Translations under genes and position numbers: made by a program
The notes under the pieces: model-generated
What the model was told of the DNA's origin: nothing
Databases searched by the model: none
The model's input: only the letters and a program-made list of their open reading frames with translations
Shown: positions 33,598 through 47,344 of the stretch, piece by piece
Numbering within the stretch: the first letter of the stretch is position 1
Layout of the letters: each line of letters begins with the position of its first letter
Assembly: GCF_048771995.1 (NCBI RefSeq)
Contig: NC_133032.1
Span: 28,173,501 to 28,237,500, forward strand
DNA length: 64,000 nucleotides
Source: Taeniopygia guttata
Lineage: Eukaryota > Chordata > Aves > Passeriformes > Estrildidae
Reading direction: 5' to 3'

Positions 33598-36572
33598 AGA
33601 GAGTTGGGGAAAGAAAAAGAAAGCTTTCTCAGTTTCTAATTATGTTGGGTCATTTTTAGATAGAAAGCATTTTGTCTAATGTGGTAGACTGTAAAGAAAT
33701 AAAATAAGTGGAATTTTTGAGATGACAATATCCTTTTTCCCCATTCACAAACTAACCAACAAAAACACTGGCAAATCAAGAAGACACACACAAAAAAAAT
33801 CCCCTTCATAGCTAGAGTACATCTGTACAGGTGATGGAGTACTTTTCACATAGTCTCCATGTTCTTGTAGAATAGTGAATTTTTGGATACTCTGATTAAT
33901 GCATGAATACAGCTGAAGAATTGACAACAATAATTTTAAAAGGGAATGGAGGGAAAGGGAAAGGAGTATTCCGTCAAATATAAAAATCAATTTATCCTGA
34001 GCTATGTTCATTTCCCACATAAATTTTCTTGGGTCTTATTATAATCAACTCTCAAAAATCATATATTAATTTTAAATGCAAGAAATGTGATGAACTTCAA
34101 ATTAATGCCAATTTAACAAAAATATGTGAATAATCTAAACTACCAAACTAGGGCAGAACAAAGCTACATCTGTCAAACAACTCCAATACAGTCCCACTTT
34201 TACCCCTGTCAGGACTTCACCTTCCCTTTTGGCTTAAGCAGGGTTTAAGAGCTCCTATTGGTTTCACTGTCATAACTGAACCAACCTGCAAATTTAAAGC
34301 TGGTCCATTACCCCTTCAGCTCTCCAATAATGACCCATATCTGCTTGGGATTGCCACAATCCACAGAATGTACCATAGGTAAAACCCAGGCTGTTTATTC
34401 TGGTTTTTAATGTGACTTCACTTGATTGTTCAATTTCAGTGCTTCACTGGCTGCCTAATTGCATTACCAAGGCTGTCAATAATCACAGCATCACTAAATA
34501 CAGTCAAGCATTTCTTGAAAACACTCTTCATAACTTATAACTAATTGACTTGGTGGAAATTTTAGACCTTTTGATTTTACAAAGCTCATCTTCAGACTAC
34601 TCTTTTTCTGTAGTACCCAACACCTTATCCACCTTGAAACCATTCATGTATTCTGCAGTTAAATTACAATGCTGGGGATGCCAGTAGCTTGGTCTCATTC
34701 AGACTATACCAAGAGCAGTCTGAAAAGCTGTGCACTTTTTCATTAAAAAGTTTGCGTGTTTGTTTAAGAAATTAGCAGTACTAATTAAATCAATATTTTA
34801 CTGATCCTTCCCCACAGACTTCCTATTTTTATTCAAGCATTCAGGTCTCGCTGTCAGGGCTGGGTTTCTGCTACAGTTGCAGGCTGCACTGGATGGATCT
34901 GCACAGATCCCTCAGACAAATTCGTGGCTGCTCCCATTTGCAGGAGTAATGAGTGTCTTTGTTAGATACTTACAATAAAAATGAAATACAGACAGGAATT
35001 CAAACAGCAGCACTTTATCCTTAAATATTTCTCTTTATTATGGACTGGTGCAGAGAGTGCTCTGAACTCCAAGACAACAAAATCCACATGTGGTCTAATC
35101 AGCCTGGGACCAGGAAAAAGGCATAACCACATCATGCAGTCATCTTGTGCAAACTAATTAGATCTACTGCGACTGATTGGATTTGGGGCACTGCAACTGA
35201 AACCAGACATGAAGCTCCCAGACTGGAGCTGCTGAGGGATGGAGTGGCAGCCTGGACTGGGGCAGGAGGCAGCACCTCTTGTCCTGAACAACTAAAACTT
35301 AGGATGCTACATTAAAAGTGAATTAAGCCTTTAGCTCTTTACTTTAGTTGACAAAAGGCAGCCAGAGCTGGGAATTCAGATTCTGGAAGAGGTAAAGCTG
35401 AAGGTGGTATCTGCTGTTCCCATCCCTTACTTTCTCAAAAGAGCATTGTTTATGGTAGGGAAAGACGTTTCAGACAGAACTGAATAAGTACATCATGGAA
35501 GAAATAAGGGGCCAATAAGAAACAGCTAGTAATAGAAACCATTAGTCACCAGAAGCGGAGTGAAGTTACATAAGTTATGTCTTGCAGAGATAACAAAGGC
35601 ACAGAGTCACACTGAGATGGGTGGTATGTAGAAAAAGAGGGGGGAAAGGTTCTTCAGCTGCATATTTTGGCAAGAAATACATAAAAGACAATTTTTTTTT
35701 TCTTCCCTATTAGACATAGGATAAATCGCATGGTGAAAATAAGACAAATAATTTGCTTCAAATATCAGTAGGAACACTCTGTTGATCTCAGGAGGAAAAA
35801 AAGCAGGAGAAATAATAATGGAAATACAGGACAAAGGAGGAGAGGATATTTTTACAACTGAAGAATGGAAAAAAATGCAGAGCACATTAAAACCAAGAAT
35901 CTAGTCATAAAAGATCCAGTAGTGATTTTGGCTGCCTTTTTTTCTCTTCTAAATTAGCAAAATCATGAATAGCTTCGTGCATGGAGACTTACAAAGTAAG
36001 GACTTACATTTGGGTGGAAAAAAAGGTGAGGAGAATGATCTGGACAATTCTACATGGCTGTTCAGCTGATTGCTTCAGTATGTCACAATAGTTTTTATCC
36101 CTCAGACAAAAGGCTGCAGGTTTCCATTCCAAGGAGAACTGTACTCTGATAAACACTGGACCAAGTACTCTGTGTTTATATTCTGTCACTGGGTGCTAAT
36201 ATCACAAAATAATTTCACATTGCTCACTGATATTTTTACCTTGCATAAGCCAAACTGCGACATAAAAAGTAAATTGCCGAAAGTAGATGTTGGGACTGCA
36301 CTAGCAAACATTTACAGCTGTAATGAAAACTTTGATCACTGCTTTTAGGAAGAAAGTCAGGTATCACGTTGCCAAGTCAGGCTGTTCTCTTTCCTGCAAG
36401 TAAACCTGGTGAGTCCTTTTTCTTGTTGTTGTTGTTGTTGTTGCTTTTTGAGGGTTTTATCTTTTTTTTAAAATAAGGTGTTAAGCATTGGGCCAAAGCA
36501 AGTGTTTCTCAAATAAAAACAGGGCACGTATTCTTAGCTGGACAAATTTCATTGTAAAAGGTCACTTCTATA

Positions 36573-36671
36573 TAAAATAAAAATAAAAATAAAAATAAAA
36601 ATAAAAATAAAAATAAAAATAAAAATAAAAATAAAAATAAAAATAAAAATAAAAATAAAAATAAAAATAAA
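36573..36671. repeat. (TAAAAA)n hexanucleotide microsatellite
   Basis: About 16 near-perfect copies of TAAAAA span roughly 100 bp. Because six is a multiple of three, the minus strand gives an uninterrupted Phe-Leu repeat frame (36509-36724), which is an artefact. An A-rich array like this often grows from the tail of a retroposed element, but no adjacent element body was recognised. Confidence 0.95.
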
Positions 36672-39494
36672 ACCACAAACAAAAACACTGAAGAAAACCA
36701 GGGAAGTATGACGTTATCAACCAATACTGTATTTGAACATAATATTGAGGTCTCTCTGAATTGCTTGGTTACTCAGATCTTTCCTTTCTTGTTTTCCAAT
36801 TTAAGCAAAGTAAAATAGATGTGGTTGCTGGCACTGACAGAGCTGCTGCCTTCCATCACCCCAGCTGAAATGCACTTAAGCAACAGCAGGACTGTGTGCT
36901 CACATGAAATTTTACTGGCATAAGCTGGTTTTGGATGGATAGATGATCCAGTAGTAGATAAACAGGGATTTTTGCAGTCACATCAAAAGACAATTTTAGT
37001 AGCGGTTACACCTTTAGCATTAAATAATTTTTTTAAGCTCTTGCAAGAGAATATTGAGGATATGAAATTTCAATGTAGATGGATGACATAAGCAGCCATG
37101 GGCGTTTTTTGGTCTTGAACATAAATTTTTTCCTAAAGTTCATTACAAATGTGACTGATCTACACACTGATATTCAACTGCTGTACTTCATGCCTTTAAT
37201 GGAGTGAAAACACATGTTTCTTCTACTCAAATATGAGATCATGACGACTGTGTATTTTTACTGTGAAAAATTAAATAGATCAAAGCCAAAAAGACAACTT
37301 AGGCTGTCTGAACTGCACATCTCAAGCAAGCTTTCCCTCCCCCCAGCCTGCATAAGCAGTTGTGACAGCTTTGCCACCACCATGGCATTCACAACTGGCC
37401 TCAGGCACTATGGTTTGCGATCCTTGCAGTTGATGTGGTAGATTTAACCTGAGATGTGATAAGTTAAAATAAACAGGGTGTGATGGATCTGACAAAATGG
37501 GCATCTGGAAAAAACCACTATGATCATGGAAAAAAAAAAAAAAAAGAGGATATTATCCAATACAAACCTTCAAACATGTATTGATAGATTTTAGCTTTAC
37601 TGGCTAAAATAATTTACTGCTATTGAAACCAAGTTTCAATATTTAGAATTAGATTTAGCTCTGACTGGAAGTCTCTGAATCCAGCCATTGCTACCAATGT
37701 TTCCTCTATACAGTCTATAACTAAAAGTCAAAAGTATATTTTTTTTTAAATAGCCACAGCTGCCTGGAAATCCCTGTAACAGATAAACTCTGCTTCCTCA
37801 CAGTGCAAAGTCTTTCTAATTGCAAGCAGGAAAAGAAGTGGTGCCTGGCTCACTTTTACCACTTATCTCACTGCTGCTGGGACAGTAACATTTTCCATTG
37901 CACTGATCAGTGCAGGCAGGGGAATTACCAGAGGCTCTGCCTACATGGCCCGAGCAGTTCTGAAGGAACCTGCATTTGTCAGTGCAAAAAACAGGAGATC
38001 CAAGTGGCACATCAGCACTGTTTCTGCTTTAGCCACACACTGACTGCATTGACAGCTCCTGGATTTTGCTCACCTTACAACTTGTGTTCCCCCCAAATTC
38101 CTGTTATGACAGCAGGAACCTCAGTCAGAAGGATCACAGGTTAGAAACTACTCACTGCCATTTCCAGGTTAAAAGTCTTCACATGGGTCTCACTTGGGAA
38201 GTTCTTTTTGCTGGGGCTGTCATTGCCACACTGGAGGAGTTGTGGTGGAAAAGCTGCTTCTGAAAAGCATCACCTTTACAAACCCATATGTCCCAAGTGT
38301 GGGACAATGTGTAGTGCAGGGTGGTCAGATTGGGACCAGCTGATGCCTTTTTACTTGATTTGCATTTTCCTAACTCAAGATGACACCCTTTTACTCACAT
38401 TGATGATTCAAACATCATGTATATTGTGAAAACTGTGAATTCAGGAGGTCAAGGCCATGAGATCTAAGCAGAAAAAATGAACAAATAAATCTATGAAAAT
38501 AATATTCAGAGATACACAGTTACAATCACAAACACTTCTCAATTTCTTTTTCTTCCAGTTGGCCACGTTGTGGATTAAATAAAGCTGTGCATAAAGATCA
38601 CTTATGAAGGATGCTACAGATGAAAAGTATTAGCCAAGGAAGAGAATCTTAATAAATTGCAAATGCAATTTATTTTATATTAAAATTTAATCAGATTAAT
38701 CTATTTCTAATACTGCATGCTAACAACTTGGGCACATAGTCCCTCCCCCGATATTACTGTCACTCTCATAATGCTACTTGATTTATGTGATATTAAGCAG
38801 CATTTGCAAGACAGACACATTAGAGTTGCAACTGTCACTAAAATTCTTACTAAGAGAACTGTATAGTTTTTCAATTGTGTTGTAAAATTTCTATCAGACA
38901 TTTTACAACCAAAGTCTTAGAGCTAAAATAAAAGCAATAGATTCTTTAGTTACTTGCTTCATCTGTTGTAATAAAGGAAGCAATAAAAATAGAAGGCACG
39001 TGGACAAAGCCACTGCCTTTCAATATTTGTCTGAATTTATTTGACATCACCTCTTTAATACCAGATTGAGCTTGGTCCTAGGACCATTTAAGATAAGAAA
39101 GAAAAAGAACTTCCCATCATGCAGGCACGTGGGGCTCTCCAGAGCTGTAGCTCCAGGCTCACAAGGAAGGTCAGGGTGGAAAGGGACTGGGCTTCAGCAC
39201 AGAGAGTGCTGAAAGGAGAGAAACTGCTGGAGGGGAAGTTTCCACAAAAGGAAATGCCAAGAAACCTTTTACTTCTCAGATGCTGTCACAGGAAGGTCAG
39301 CCACATCCAGGCTTCGGATCTCTCTTAAGAAAGATAAATCTTGATGTCAGGAAAAGGGACACAGCAAGTGTTGGACTTGGTTCCCAAGGCACTGCAAACC
39401 CTCTGAGCCACATCCCACACTACAGCAGCAGGCTTTAATGCCAGCACAAACACCCAGTAGTGACAACAGGCTCCAGACTGGAAGGAAGAGTGTT
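36672..39494. other. Non-coding flank
   Basis: No gene was recognised. An A tract lies at about 37530-37545 and a perfect 16-bp palindrome at 37899-37914. A Cys-rich open frame on each strand around 37803-38144 has no recognisable domain. Confidence 0.45.
37899..37914. repeat. Perfect 16-bp palindrome
   Basis: TGCACTGATCAGTGCA equals its own reverse complement. Such a site could bind a dimeric factor or be chance; there is no supporting context. Confidence 0.6.
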
Positions 39495-40140
39495 TGTCTG
39501 TTGGAATGCCTGAAATAGAAGCCTCTCTGAGTCCCTCAGAGAGATAAAGGGATTTAATTGGAACCTTTAGAGAAACTGAAATGTATTAAGCCACACAAAT
39601 ATGAAGAGTGTAAGTTTTAGCTTTAAGTGAGTAGAAATAGATCTTAAGTGCCTTAAGAGACTGTGTTAACTAGTAAAAAGCCCTAAAGCCCAGTTTAAAG
39701 TTCAGTAATGATACCTTTCACAAAATTAACTTAGCTCCAAAAATAATGAAACCATAGCAGAACATTGCTTGCATTTTTAGATAAAACAGCTAGAACCATT
39801 TGGTGATTTTGGTGATTGGTGAATCTATGCGTGGATTTTGTACAAGAACTGGCACTACTTTCACATTAGAATTAAGCTCAGATAGGTTTAGAAAGAATGT
39901 TTTAGAATCGTGTTTTTAGCTGATTGGATGATTTATGAATAAAATCCCCCAGTATTGGGGTGCGAAAAACAGGAAGAAGAAAAAAAAGTGGGAGCTTTTG
40001 CTGCTGCTGCTCAGAACATCAGGACTCAATGCCAGAAAGCTTCTAGCAAGAACTTTAACTCTCCGAACTTCTTGCCTTTGAGACTGATGTATTCATGCAA
40101 AAAACAACTTTACTGCAACCAACATCTGCTCATGCGTCCT
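39495..40140 (+). mobile_element. Probable LTR / ERV-derived segment
   Basis: The segment has U3-like AT-rich sequence, then TGAATAAAATCCCCCAGTAT (polyadenylation signal near 39938-39944), then a denser region with GCTGCTGCTGCTCAG and an AACTTTAACTCTCC stretch, as in avian LTR R/U5 regions. No reverse transcriptase or gag frame is present. Boundaries are approximate; LTR ends and a target-site duplication were not resolved. Confidence 0.35.
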
Positions 40141-40570
40141 TGAAGACCCAAGACTCACACAACTCAACATTTGTCCTTCCATACAAATCCAAATGGAGAC
40201 AAGCCCTGCTGGCCAGTGCCACACCTGAGCATTCCCAAGGAATACACAATATCCATATGTGACACTGCATCCAAAGGCAGCAGGGGTACTCCCTGAGCTG
40301 GGAGGGCTAAGGACTTTCTCCATGTTTTCCGGCTCTTTTTCCCAATTTATCTTTGTGCCCCCTACCCCCCAAACAATCCCATTAATGCTTCCACAGGGCT
40401 CCATGACTGAGCAAGAGTAGTCCCCGGCACGAGAGGATTCGCTGCCCAAAACTCAGAAGAAAATGTTCAAGAGGAGCATTGTCTGTATCTCTGGTAGCCA
40501 TGGGTGGGTGTTCTCATCCACCTTCAGTGCAGATTCAACAATTCTTTCACACTCCATCAATGCTCCAACT

Positions 40571-41162
40571 TGTCATGGTTTAACCCAAGTCAGGAAATCC
40601 CCACACAGCCAATCACTTCCCTCATTGGACTGGGAAGAGACTTTAAAAGGTAAAGAAAACCTGACAGTTGAATTAAAAACAGTTTTATAACTTACATGAT
40701 ATTAATAATAATAATGCTAGTCATAATTGCAATGAAAAGAAAAATAGCAAAATGTAAAGAAATTTCAAGAAAAACAAGTGGTGCAAAGGAAAACAATTGC
40801 TTACTATGAACTTACTGATGCCTAGTCCCCAAGAGCAGCCCCTGGACAGCTTTCCCACTAATTTATTTGCTAATCATGATTCAGCATGGTTTGGGATATC
40901 CCTTGGGTCAGCTGGGGTCAGCTTTTCCCAGCTCTGCTCTCTCCCAGTTTCTTGGATCCCCCCACCCCAGTCTCTACACTGGTGGGGAGGGTTGAAAACT
41001 GAAAAATCCTTGATTTATAACCTAAACACCTAGTGGAAGCACTGCTCAGTAACAACTAAAACATCCCTTCGTTACTGACATTGTTCTCATGCTAAATCCA
41101 AAGCACACTCTGTACTGCCTACGAGGAAGAAAATTAATTCTACCCCTGCTGAACCCAGGACA
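40571..41162 (+). mobile_element. Solo LTR of an avian endogenous retrovirus (ERVL-type)
   Basis: The sequence starts TGTCATGGTTTAACCC and ends GCTGAACCCAGGACA, giving TG...CA termini and 592 bp. Internal landmarks fit an LTR widespread in birds: AAAAACAGTTTTATAACTTA, CTGGACAGCTTTCCCACTAA, CACTGCTCAGTAACAACTAA, AACATCCCTTCGTTA and AAAATTAATTCTACCCCTGC. No internal retroviral genes flank it, so it is a recombined solo LTR. The five bases on each side (CAACT, CCAGT) do not match exactly, so any target duplication has decayed. Confidence 0.8.
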
Positions 41163-44100
41163 CCAGTGCAGTTTGCAGAGGAATTACAGGAGTGTATTCA
41201 TGTAAATCACAAAATTGTCAATAGAAAAGGCATTGAAAGTTTTTAAAAGTTGTAAGAAATACCACATTCTTCTTACTTCTCAACATCTTCGTCTCTAACT
41301 ACCTTCAGAGATCTGTGGTGTAACTCATACACTGCACATGGAAATATCCCTGCCTTGTGTAGCTTCAACAGAGATTTAGTCTTGGTTTCAGCTGCAGGTA
41401 ATGGTTTTCTTCAGTATTACAAACAGCCTGCTCAAGCTGGAGCCACGAAGCAGCACCACAAGTCTTTGTTGAAAAAAATTTCCGGTTGCAAATGAGAGGG
41501 GAAATACACACCAATTAATTAATTACCCAGTTAATAACCCAGAATGACTCTGACAAATGAGATCTTCCCATGCATTATGGTGCATAGACAAAGATCCCTT
41601 CCCAGCACAGCTGGCACTCCTGTCCCTGAGCTCTCTGAGCATCTGCCAGGACAAGAGCACAGCTACGAGCAGGACCTCCCTTTCTTCATCTCATAACTGC
41701 CTGTCACAAGTCACTGTGAAATAAAATAAGGTGACCCAGGAGAATGAAGCCAGCAAGGGCATACATCCATCCTTTATACTGATAGATGAAGACAAGACAT
41801 TATAAAAACGGCCTAGCAGATATTTAACCCACATCCAGCTGCTTGAATAACACCCTCAGCCAAGGCTGCTCCTACCTGCACTTGTCTCCAGGTGTTACTA
41901 TTTGCTTATATTCAGCCCTAAATCAAAAGGTACTAAAATAAAACCCTCAAGAAAAAAATAAAAATAAGGCAGAAAGGAAAACATTAAACACCAAGAATTA
42001 CACCTGTAGCTACAACAACTTCCTTCCCTGTGGCAAGGGGACAAACTCATCTGCTCTCCTCCTCCCTTTCCCCACTCAAGGCTCAGTTGGCTGATTTCAC
42101 ACCATCTTTAATTTAACATTAATCTAAAAGCCAGCTGATCTGCCCCCACTGGCACTACAAGCCCTCATGGTAACACCACATGGCTGTCTCAGCTTGGGGA
42201 GAGGTAAAATTGTGTGCTCCCCTGTGGCTGTGGCAGTGGGAGCTCTCCCTGTCCCAGCTGACCCCACACAACTTCCTACCCCAGACTACAGAGAGCACAT
42301 TCAGCTTTCTAGTTAAGGGTATTTATTTCCCATGGCTGCTGGAAAAAGCCAGAATTTGTCACAGGGGATGTTGACATACAGAAGGATGTTTTCACCCCCA
42401 TCACCTCCAGGTCTGATTTTCACCCCCAGGTCTGATTTTCACCCCCGTCACCTCCAGGTCTGATTTTCACCCCTGGATCCAAAGCATCCACAGGGAAGAT
42501 CATCACTGACATTTTTTCCCCTGTTCCATCATCCAGAAAAGCTGTCACCCAGACAGGGAAGGGACCCATTCAACAGTTTTAAGGCTGAGTTGGAACTGTG
42601 ATGCTCTGCCTACATTTCAACAAAGAAAGGCAGCAGGGGATTTTTCCGGCTGCCATTTTCATCACACTGCATGGATTCAGTGGGAATCTGGCAGATAAAT
42701 TCAGTAAAACTGGCTCTGGCCTCACAATGCCATCCATCAGCATGGGCCTCAGTGGAGCTTCATTGGCTGCTGAGAAATTTCATGAAGGCAGCTTATTATA
42801 AAAGCATGGGTGTTATTAAAAGTAAGTAGATTTGTCTGAGAGTAAGCACATATTTCATGACAACACAGCACTATTTAAAGAACATTTTTTTCTTTGCACT
42901 CGTTCAGAAGAAGGGTATTATTTGTTTTATAATGTAGCTCAAAATACCTCTTTAAAATCCATAAGATACTATGGAAGCGACAGGTTCACGATGAATAGCT
43001 TCTCCTCCAGATTAATTTCTGTTTTATTTCCTAAGTGAAGCACAGAGCAGCAAGCTTTATACAAAACTGAGTTAAAAGTTGATGTTTTTAAAATGAGCAT
43101 TGTTGTCATGCACAGCACTGAAGGAACTGTAAGTCTGTTTTCTAAATATGGATAAGTGAAATATTAAAAAAAACCCCAAAACCCATGAATATACCAGGAA
43201 CATTTATGAAGATATAATTATGAATGAGATTTATGAATATGTAATTAAGAACAGGTGGGTGGCACAGGGGGGCTGTTTTCCAAACTAAAATAATAAAAGA
43301 AATTATGCCAGGTTGTGGACTTATATTTGCACTCTCAAGTATATTAAATTTTTTTAATGAAGGTTGGTTTGAAGTCATATTTAGCCATACTTTTCAAAAC
43401 ACAATAATAAAATTGCCACATCGCACTTTATAAACTGTATTTTAAGATACCATCTACCCACTCCTCCTTAAAATTAAAAATATTAATAATTAGAAAACAG
43501 AGAAACTGTGTCTTTAACTCACAGTGAATTTTTGCCATGGAGTATCATAAAACTCCTGAAACAGAAGCTAAGGAGAAATGTTGAGTTTCCTACAGCCTAT
43601 ACTACAGTTTTATTAACCTGAGTTGCTAAATCCTGAGAAGATGGAGTTCAGGACAACTTTAGTTGTGCTGGTGTCCAAACTATTTTCAAATACTTCTTTA
43701 TTTGATGATCAAGTGCTCATTCTTTTATTCATCTTGTTAACAATATTATCAGTCTTTATGAAGCCTTATTATTACTGCAGCAGTAAGATAATAGTTATGT
43801 TTATTATTAATTTTAAAGTGATAATGAAATCTCTAATGAGCTATAGGGATGAAGAGAATCTTCCTCAAAAGTCCTTCTCTGAAAAGGTCATTCTTATCAG
43901 CAACTCTTCTCTATACTTAAAACTGATTGTGGCATTCAGCAAGTTTCATTTTTCAGCTAAATTATTCAACACCTGTAGGAAGCCATTCTGAAAGCTTTTT
44001 ACACAGCATGAGATGAAGCACAAGTGGTACAGGGACGAATATTTGAAATGGCAAAGTTGCTAAGGCATCTGAACATCCAGCCAAAATTAGTGCCAGAAAG

Positions 44101-44534
44101 AAAAACAGCTGGCTAAACTCAAGGAAAAAGTCAAGAGAAGCAGGCAGTTGGAAGACAAACAGACTCCAAGCAATGTGTGGTATTTTCAAGGGCACCTCTC
44201 CTCAACACTGATAAATCAATTCCTTTATAGATTTTTTTTTTATGCTGTACACTGTTATTTAATGCCTATGCATAAAAGGGTGCAGCCTTTGGGATGCTGA
44301 GCACTTCCAGCACCACTCCCCCACCTCAGCCCTGCATGAGTTATTGCTGCTGCATTCCCACTCCTCAAGGAGCAAGGACACTCATCCAAAACCTTTTCAC
44401 TGGTAACTCAGCAGCCCTTGGGCAAGCCAAGGGTTGATCCACTGCCAGTATTTGTGGGAATCCAGGGCTTCCCTCTGGCTGCCCTGGGACCCTGGCAGGG
44501 GGTCAGGAACCCCCCTGTACAGAGCCCCCAGAGA
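41163..44534. other. Non-coding flank with a short tandem repeat
   Basis: No gene was recognised. It contains the 28-bp tandem repeat at 42389-42476 and AT-rich DNA. The 122-codon frame at 43623-43991 is hydrophobic and AT-driven, without recognisable family features. Confidence 0.45.
42389..42476 (+). repeat. 28-bp tandem repeat, four units
   Basis: Unit TTTTCACCCCCATCACCTCC+AGGTCTGA occurs at 42389-42416 and 42436-42463. A copy lacking nine internal bases lies at 42417-42435 and a partial copy at 42464-42476. The internal deletion in one unit suggests slippage. Confidence 0.85.
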
Positions 44535-45030
44535 CACTGTCTCTGATCTCTGTGCATGGAAAAGAGTTTTCAATCTTACATGATGAATTACAAGCTCTGA
44601 GTGTTTGATATGAGTAATAATTAAGTGTGGCACGGGTGCAAAAGTAAAATTTTAGGATTCTAGATTAGGGGTCCAAAGGGGACAAGATGGAGGAAATTGG
44701 GTGTGTTTTGTTCTTTTTCTCCTTCTTCATGCCCTCCATGTTTCACTGTAGTGTTGGCATTTTTCTGTTGGTTTAGGCTGGGGACACACTGTTCAACGTA
44801 GGTGACAGATATTGGCACGTTATTGTAAATACAGCACAGGTAGTTTCTGGTATATAATGTTTGTAACATCCCACTGAGGGCAGAGCCCCACACGCTGCCC
44901 TGCAGGACAGACCTGCGGCAGGGCAGCAGAACATGTTAGAGATAAACAGAATAAACAACCTTGAAACCAGCACAGACGAATTATGGCTTCTTTGGCAATG
45001 GGGCAGAAAGACAGAGACTTTTTGCAATTT
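44535..45030 (+). mobile_element. LTR of a passerine-type endogenous retrovirus
   Basis: Recognisable blocks in order are GATTCTAGATTAGGGGTCCA, GGGACAAGATGGAGG, GGCACGTTATTGTAAATACA, the core TATATAATG near 44850, CCTGCAGGACAGACCTGCGG, and AATAAACAACCTTGAAACC (polyadenylation signal near 44950). The order U3, TATA, AATAAA, U5 is that of an LTR in plus orientation. I associate it with an abundant songbird family from memory. No coding interior is visible. Outer limits are approximate. Confidence 0.7.
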
Positions 45031-47344
45031 CAGAATCATCAATATCTCAGATTCCAACAAGCATTCACTAGAGAATGGCAATATTTTGGTAATTTTCTGC
45101 ACAACTCTGGATTTAAGGGCTGCTCTGGGCTGGTGAAACATCCAAACTCCTACAGCAAGTGCCATGGAAGTGAGGGACAATGCCCTGGCAGCAGCTGTAC
45201 CCAGAACACGGGGCCTGCTTCATGGAGAGGAAATACCACTGGGGAAGCAGAGCATCAGAAACACAGAGCACTTTTGTAAAAAAAATATTAATAGTTCAAC
45301 TTCCTTTCCATTAGATCTTTAAACGTAGCAATGCCACCAAAAGCAAACCAACAAACAAGGAAAAAACCCCTCCAAACCATGAGCAAAAAGCAGCCAAAGC
45401 CACTGACATGATCACCAGGTATACACAAACACAAAATCAAACTCTCTGCCAGCTTATGTCATGTTATCTCAACAATGGAAAAGAATTCTATGCCTAGACA
45501 CATTAAATTTTCAGATCTCACTAAGCAAGCACAAGAGATTTCTGCAGCATTTTCATGTTGCTGTCATATTTGCAATCAACTTCCTTTTGAAGTTCCTGTG
45601 AGAAAACTCAGAGATAAAAGATCAACTGATGTTCTTGTGCAAAATGCTGAAGTGCAGATAAAGTGAGGATTACCAGACTTACATTTGGCTTTGCAAGAAA
45701 ACACAGTATGTGAAACTTTTGAAAACAGGTTGTCAAAGGAAGGATATAACTGTTGTAATCAGACTTTTAAGAGGTTATCTGATGAAAATATGTCTCAATA
45801 AAATGCAGCACACCATAATAAAATTCATGCCAGTATATACTCATCTTTAAAAATAACAAAAAACTGATTTTGAATCTATCTCCTAAACCAAAGAGATTCG
45901 GTCCAAAAATTTGAGGAGAAAAGAAAAGCCATTTTATTCAAAAGAATGATAAACTTTCCTAAGAAAATGGATGTGCTGTATTTATTTTTATCAGCTGACC
46001 TCTGTCATACCTTCCTAAACTCCATAACAAAATTATGAGCTTCCACATTAGATTTGAAAAAAAATCATTGAATGCTTTAACCTTCCAGAAATGAGAAAAT
46101 GAAGTAGCTTTTTAATTAAAGATAGAATTTGATAACTTAAAATTACTTAATTTTTACATCAACATTTTGCATTGTGTTCCAGTGATATTTTCCTTCATCA
46201 TTTATGCCTTAATATCCTAATGAAAAATATATTATCAGAAAATTATTAATTTTATTAATAAAATCAAAAATATGCAAACTACCAGAAATTTTTTAAGTGT
46301 AAAATTAGGAATCATTTTACGTTCCTCAAAGTAAAAAATGCAGTCCAGAACTAATTCTGCTCTTTTTTTTAAGTTATAAATAGAAATTACATTTTAAAAG
46401 AAAAAAGCCACATAGCATAAAACAGTTAAGCATTTTAATTCCCTTAAATAACTGGGTTAGGCTTGTCAGGTGGTTTCAGGTCACACACAAAAAAAATAAC
46501 TTTGTATTAAATGTTCATCTGTGGAAAAGGAAAATAAAATAAGTTTTTTTCATTTTTTAAAATAGATTTTATAATCTCTAAAAAAACCTGTGTTTGTATA
46601 GTTTGTCGAATGTGTACATTGAATTTTTAAAGCCCACAAACAGATATTTCTGTTTCAGCTCTGATGGGGAGGAGCTGTGGGAGGTAGAACATCCAGGAGG
46701 GGACAGCTTGGGGTATTTATGAGCACAGCTGGAAGCAAAAGATACTGAAGAAGAGCCTTGTAAGATTTCTTACAAAACTTTGGAGACCTGAGACTGCCTT
46801 AACACTTCAGAAGTTTTGATACCACGTTGGCTTCTAGTTTTGGTGCCGTGTCAGGAGCATCTGGGTGATGTTTGAGGGCAGAAGCTGCGCTGGTTCTGAG
46901 TGGATTTGCCAGACCTCACCCACAGCTGATCCATCAGCACAAACCTGCAATATTTCACTACAAGGAAATGAAGTCATCAACCCCCAGAGCAGCAAAGTGT
47001 GTTTTCTGTGACCTGCCTGCCCTGACAGCTCAGCCCTCAGTGCACAGAGTGCTCTCACCACTCGTCCCACCCTCTGCTGTGCCCTGAGCCCACTCTCTGT
47101 AAGTGCTGTCCTGTCACCCACTCAGCATCTTGTTGCCCTGAGTTTAAGAGTGTTACGTTTTCTTTTGTAGTTCTCTTGAAAGTTTTAAAGTTCTCATGAA
47201 ACTTCTTTAGCCTTCTGATAATGTTTACATATTTGAGAGTCAGAGTGATAGTAAAAGGGTTTTTAAATCATGGGGATTTAGGGTTAACAGGAAAAATGAG
47301 CTTAGTAGGCCCTGGAAAAATAAATACCCTAAGCACATGAAGAA
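45031..47344. other. AT-rich non-coding flank
   Basis: No gene was seen. The very AT-rich block 45690-46650 contains only simple sequence. A promoter-like stretch near 46660-46800 (TATTTATGAG then GGAGACCTGAGACTG) may be another degraded LTR but could not be confirmed. Confidence 0.45.

Larger units (their letters stand above)
27061..36572. other. AT-rich flank, no confirmed gene
   Basis: Mostly short frames. Contents: T tracts (27292-27307, 31431-31443); homeodomain-motif-rich AT DNA at 28060-28200; a possible decayed coding fragment at 29287-29535 (separate entry); a G-rich quadruplex motif at 33575-33597; a (GTT)n run at about 36424-36444. Confidence 0.5.

Noticed and set aside
36509..36724. 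Minus-strand Phe-Leu repeat protein
   Set aside because: It is a direct translation of the hexanucleotide microsatellite.
37803..38144. Cys-rich 113-codon frame resembling a secreted peptide
   Set aside because: No signal peptide or regular cysteine spacing, and a Cys-rich frame also exists on the other strand, so base composition explains it.
44773..45180. 135-codon minus-strand frame
   Set aside because: It lies largely within an LTR, on its antisense strand.
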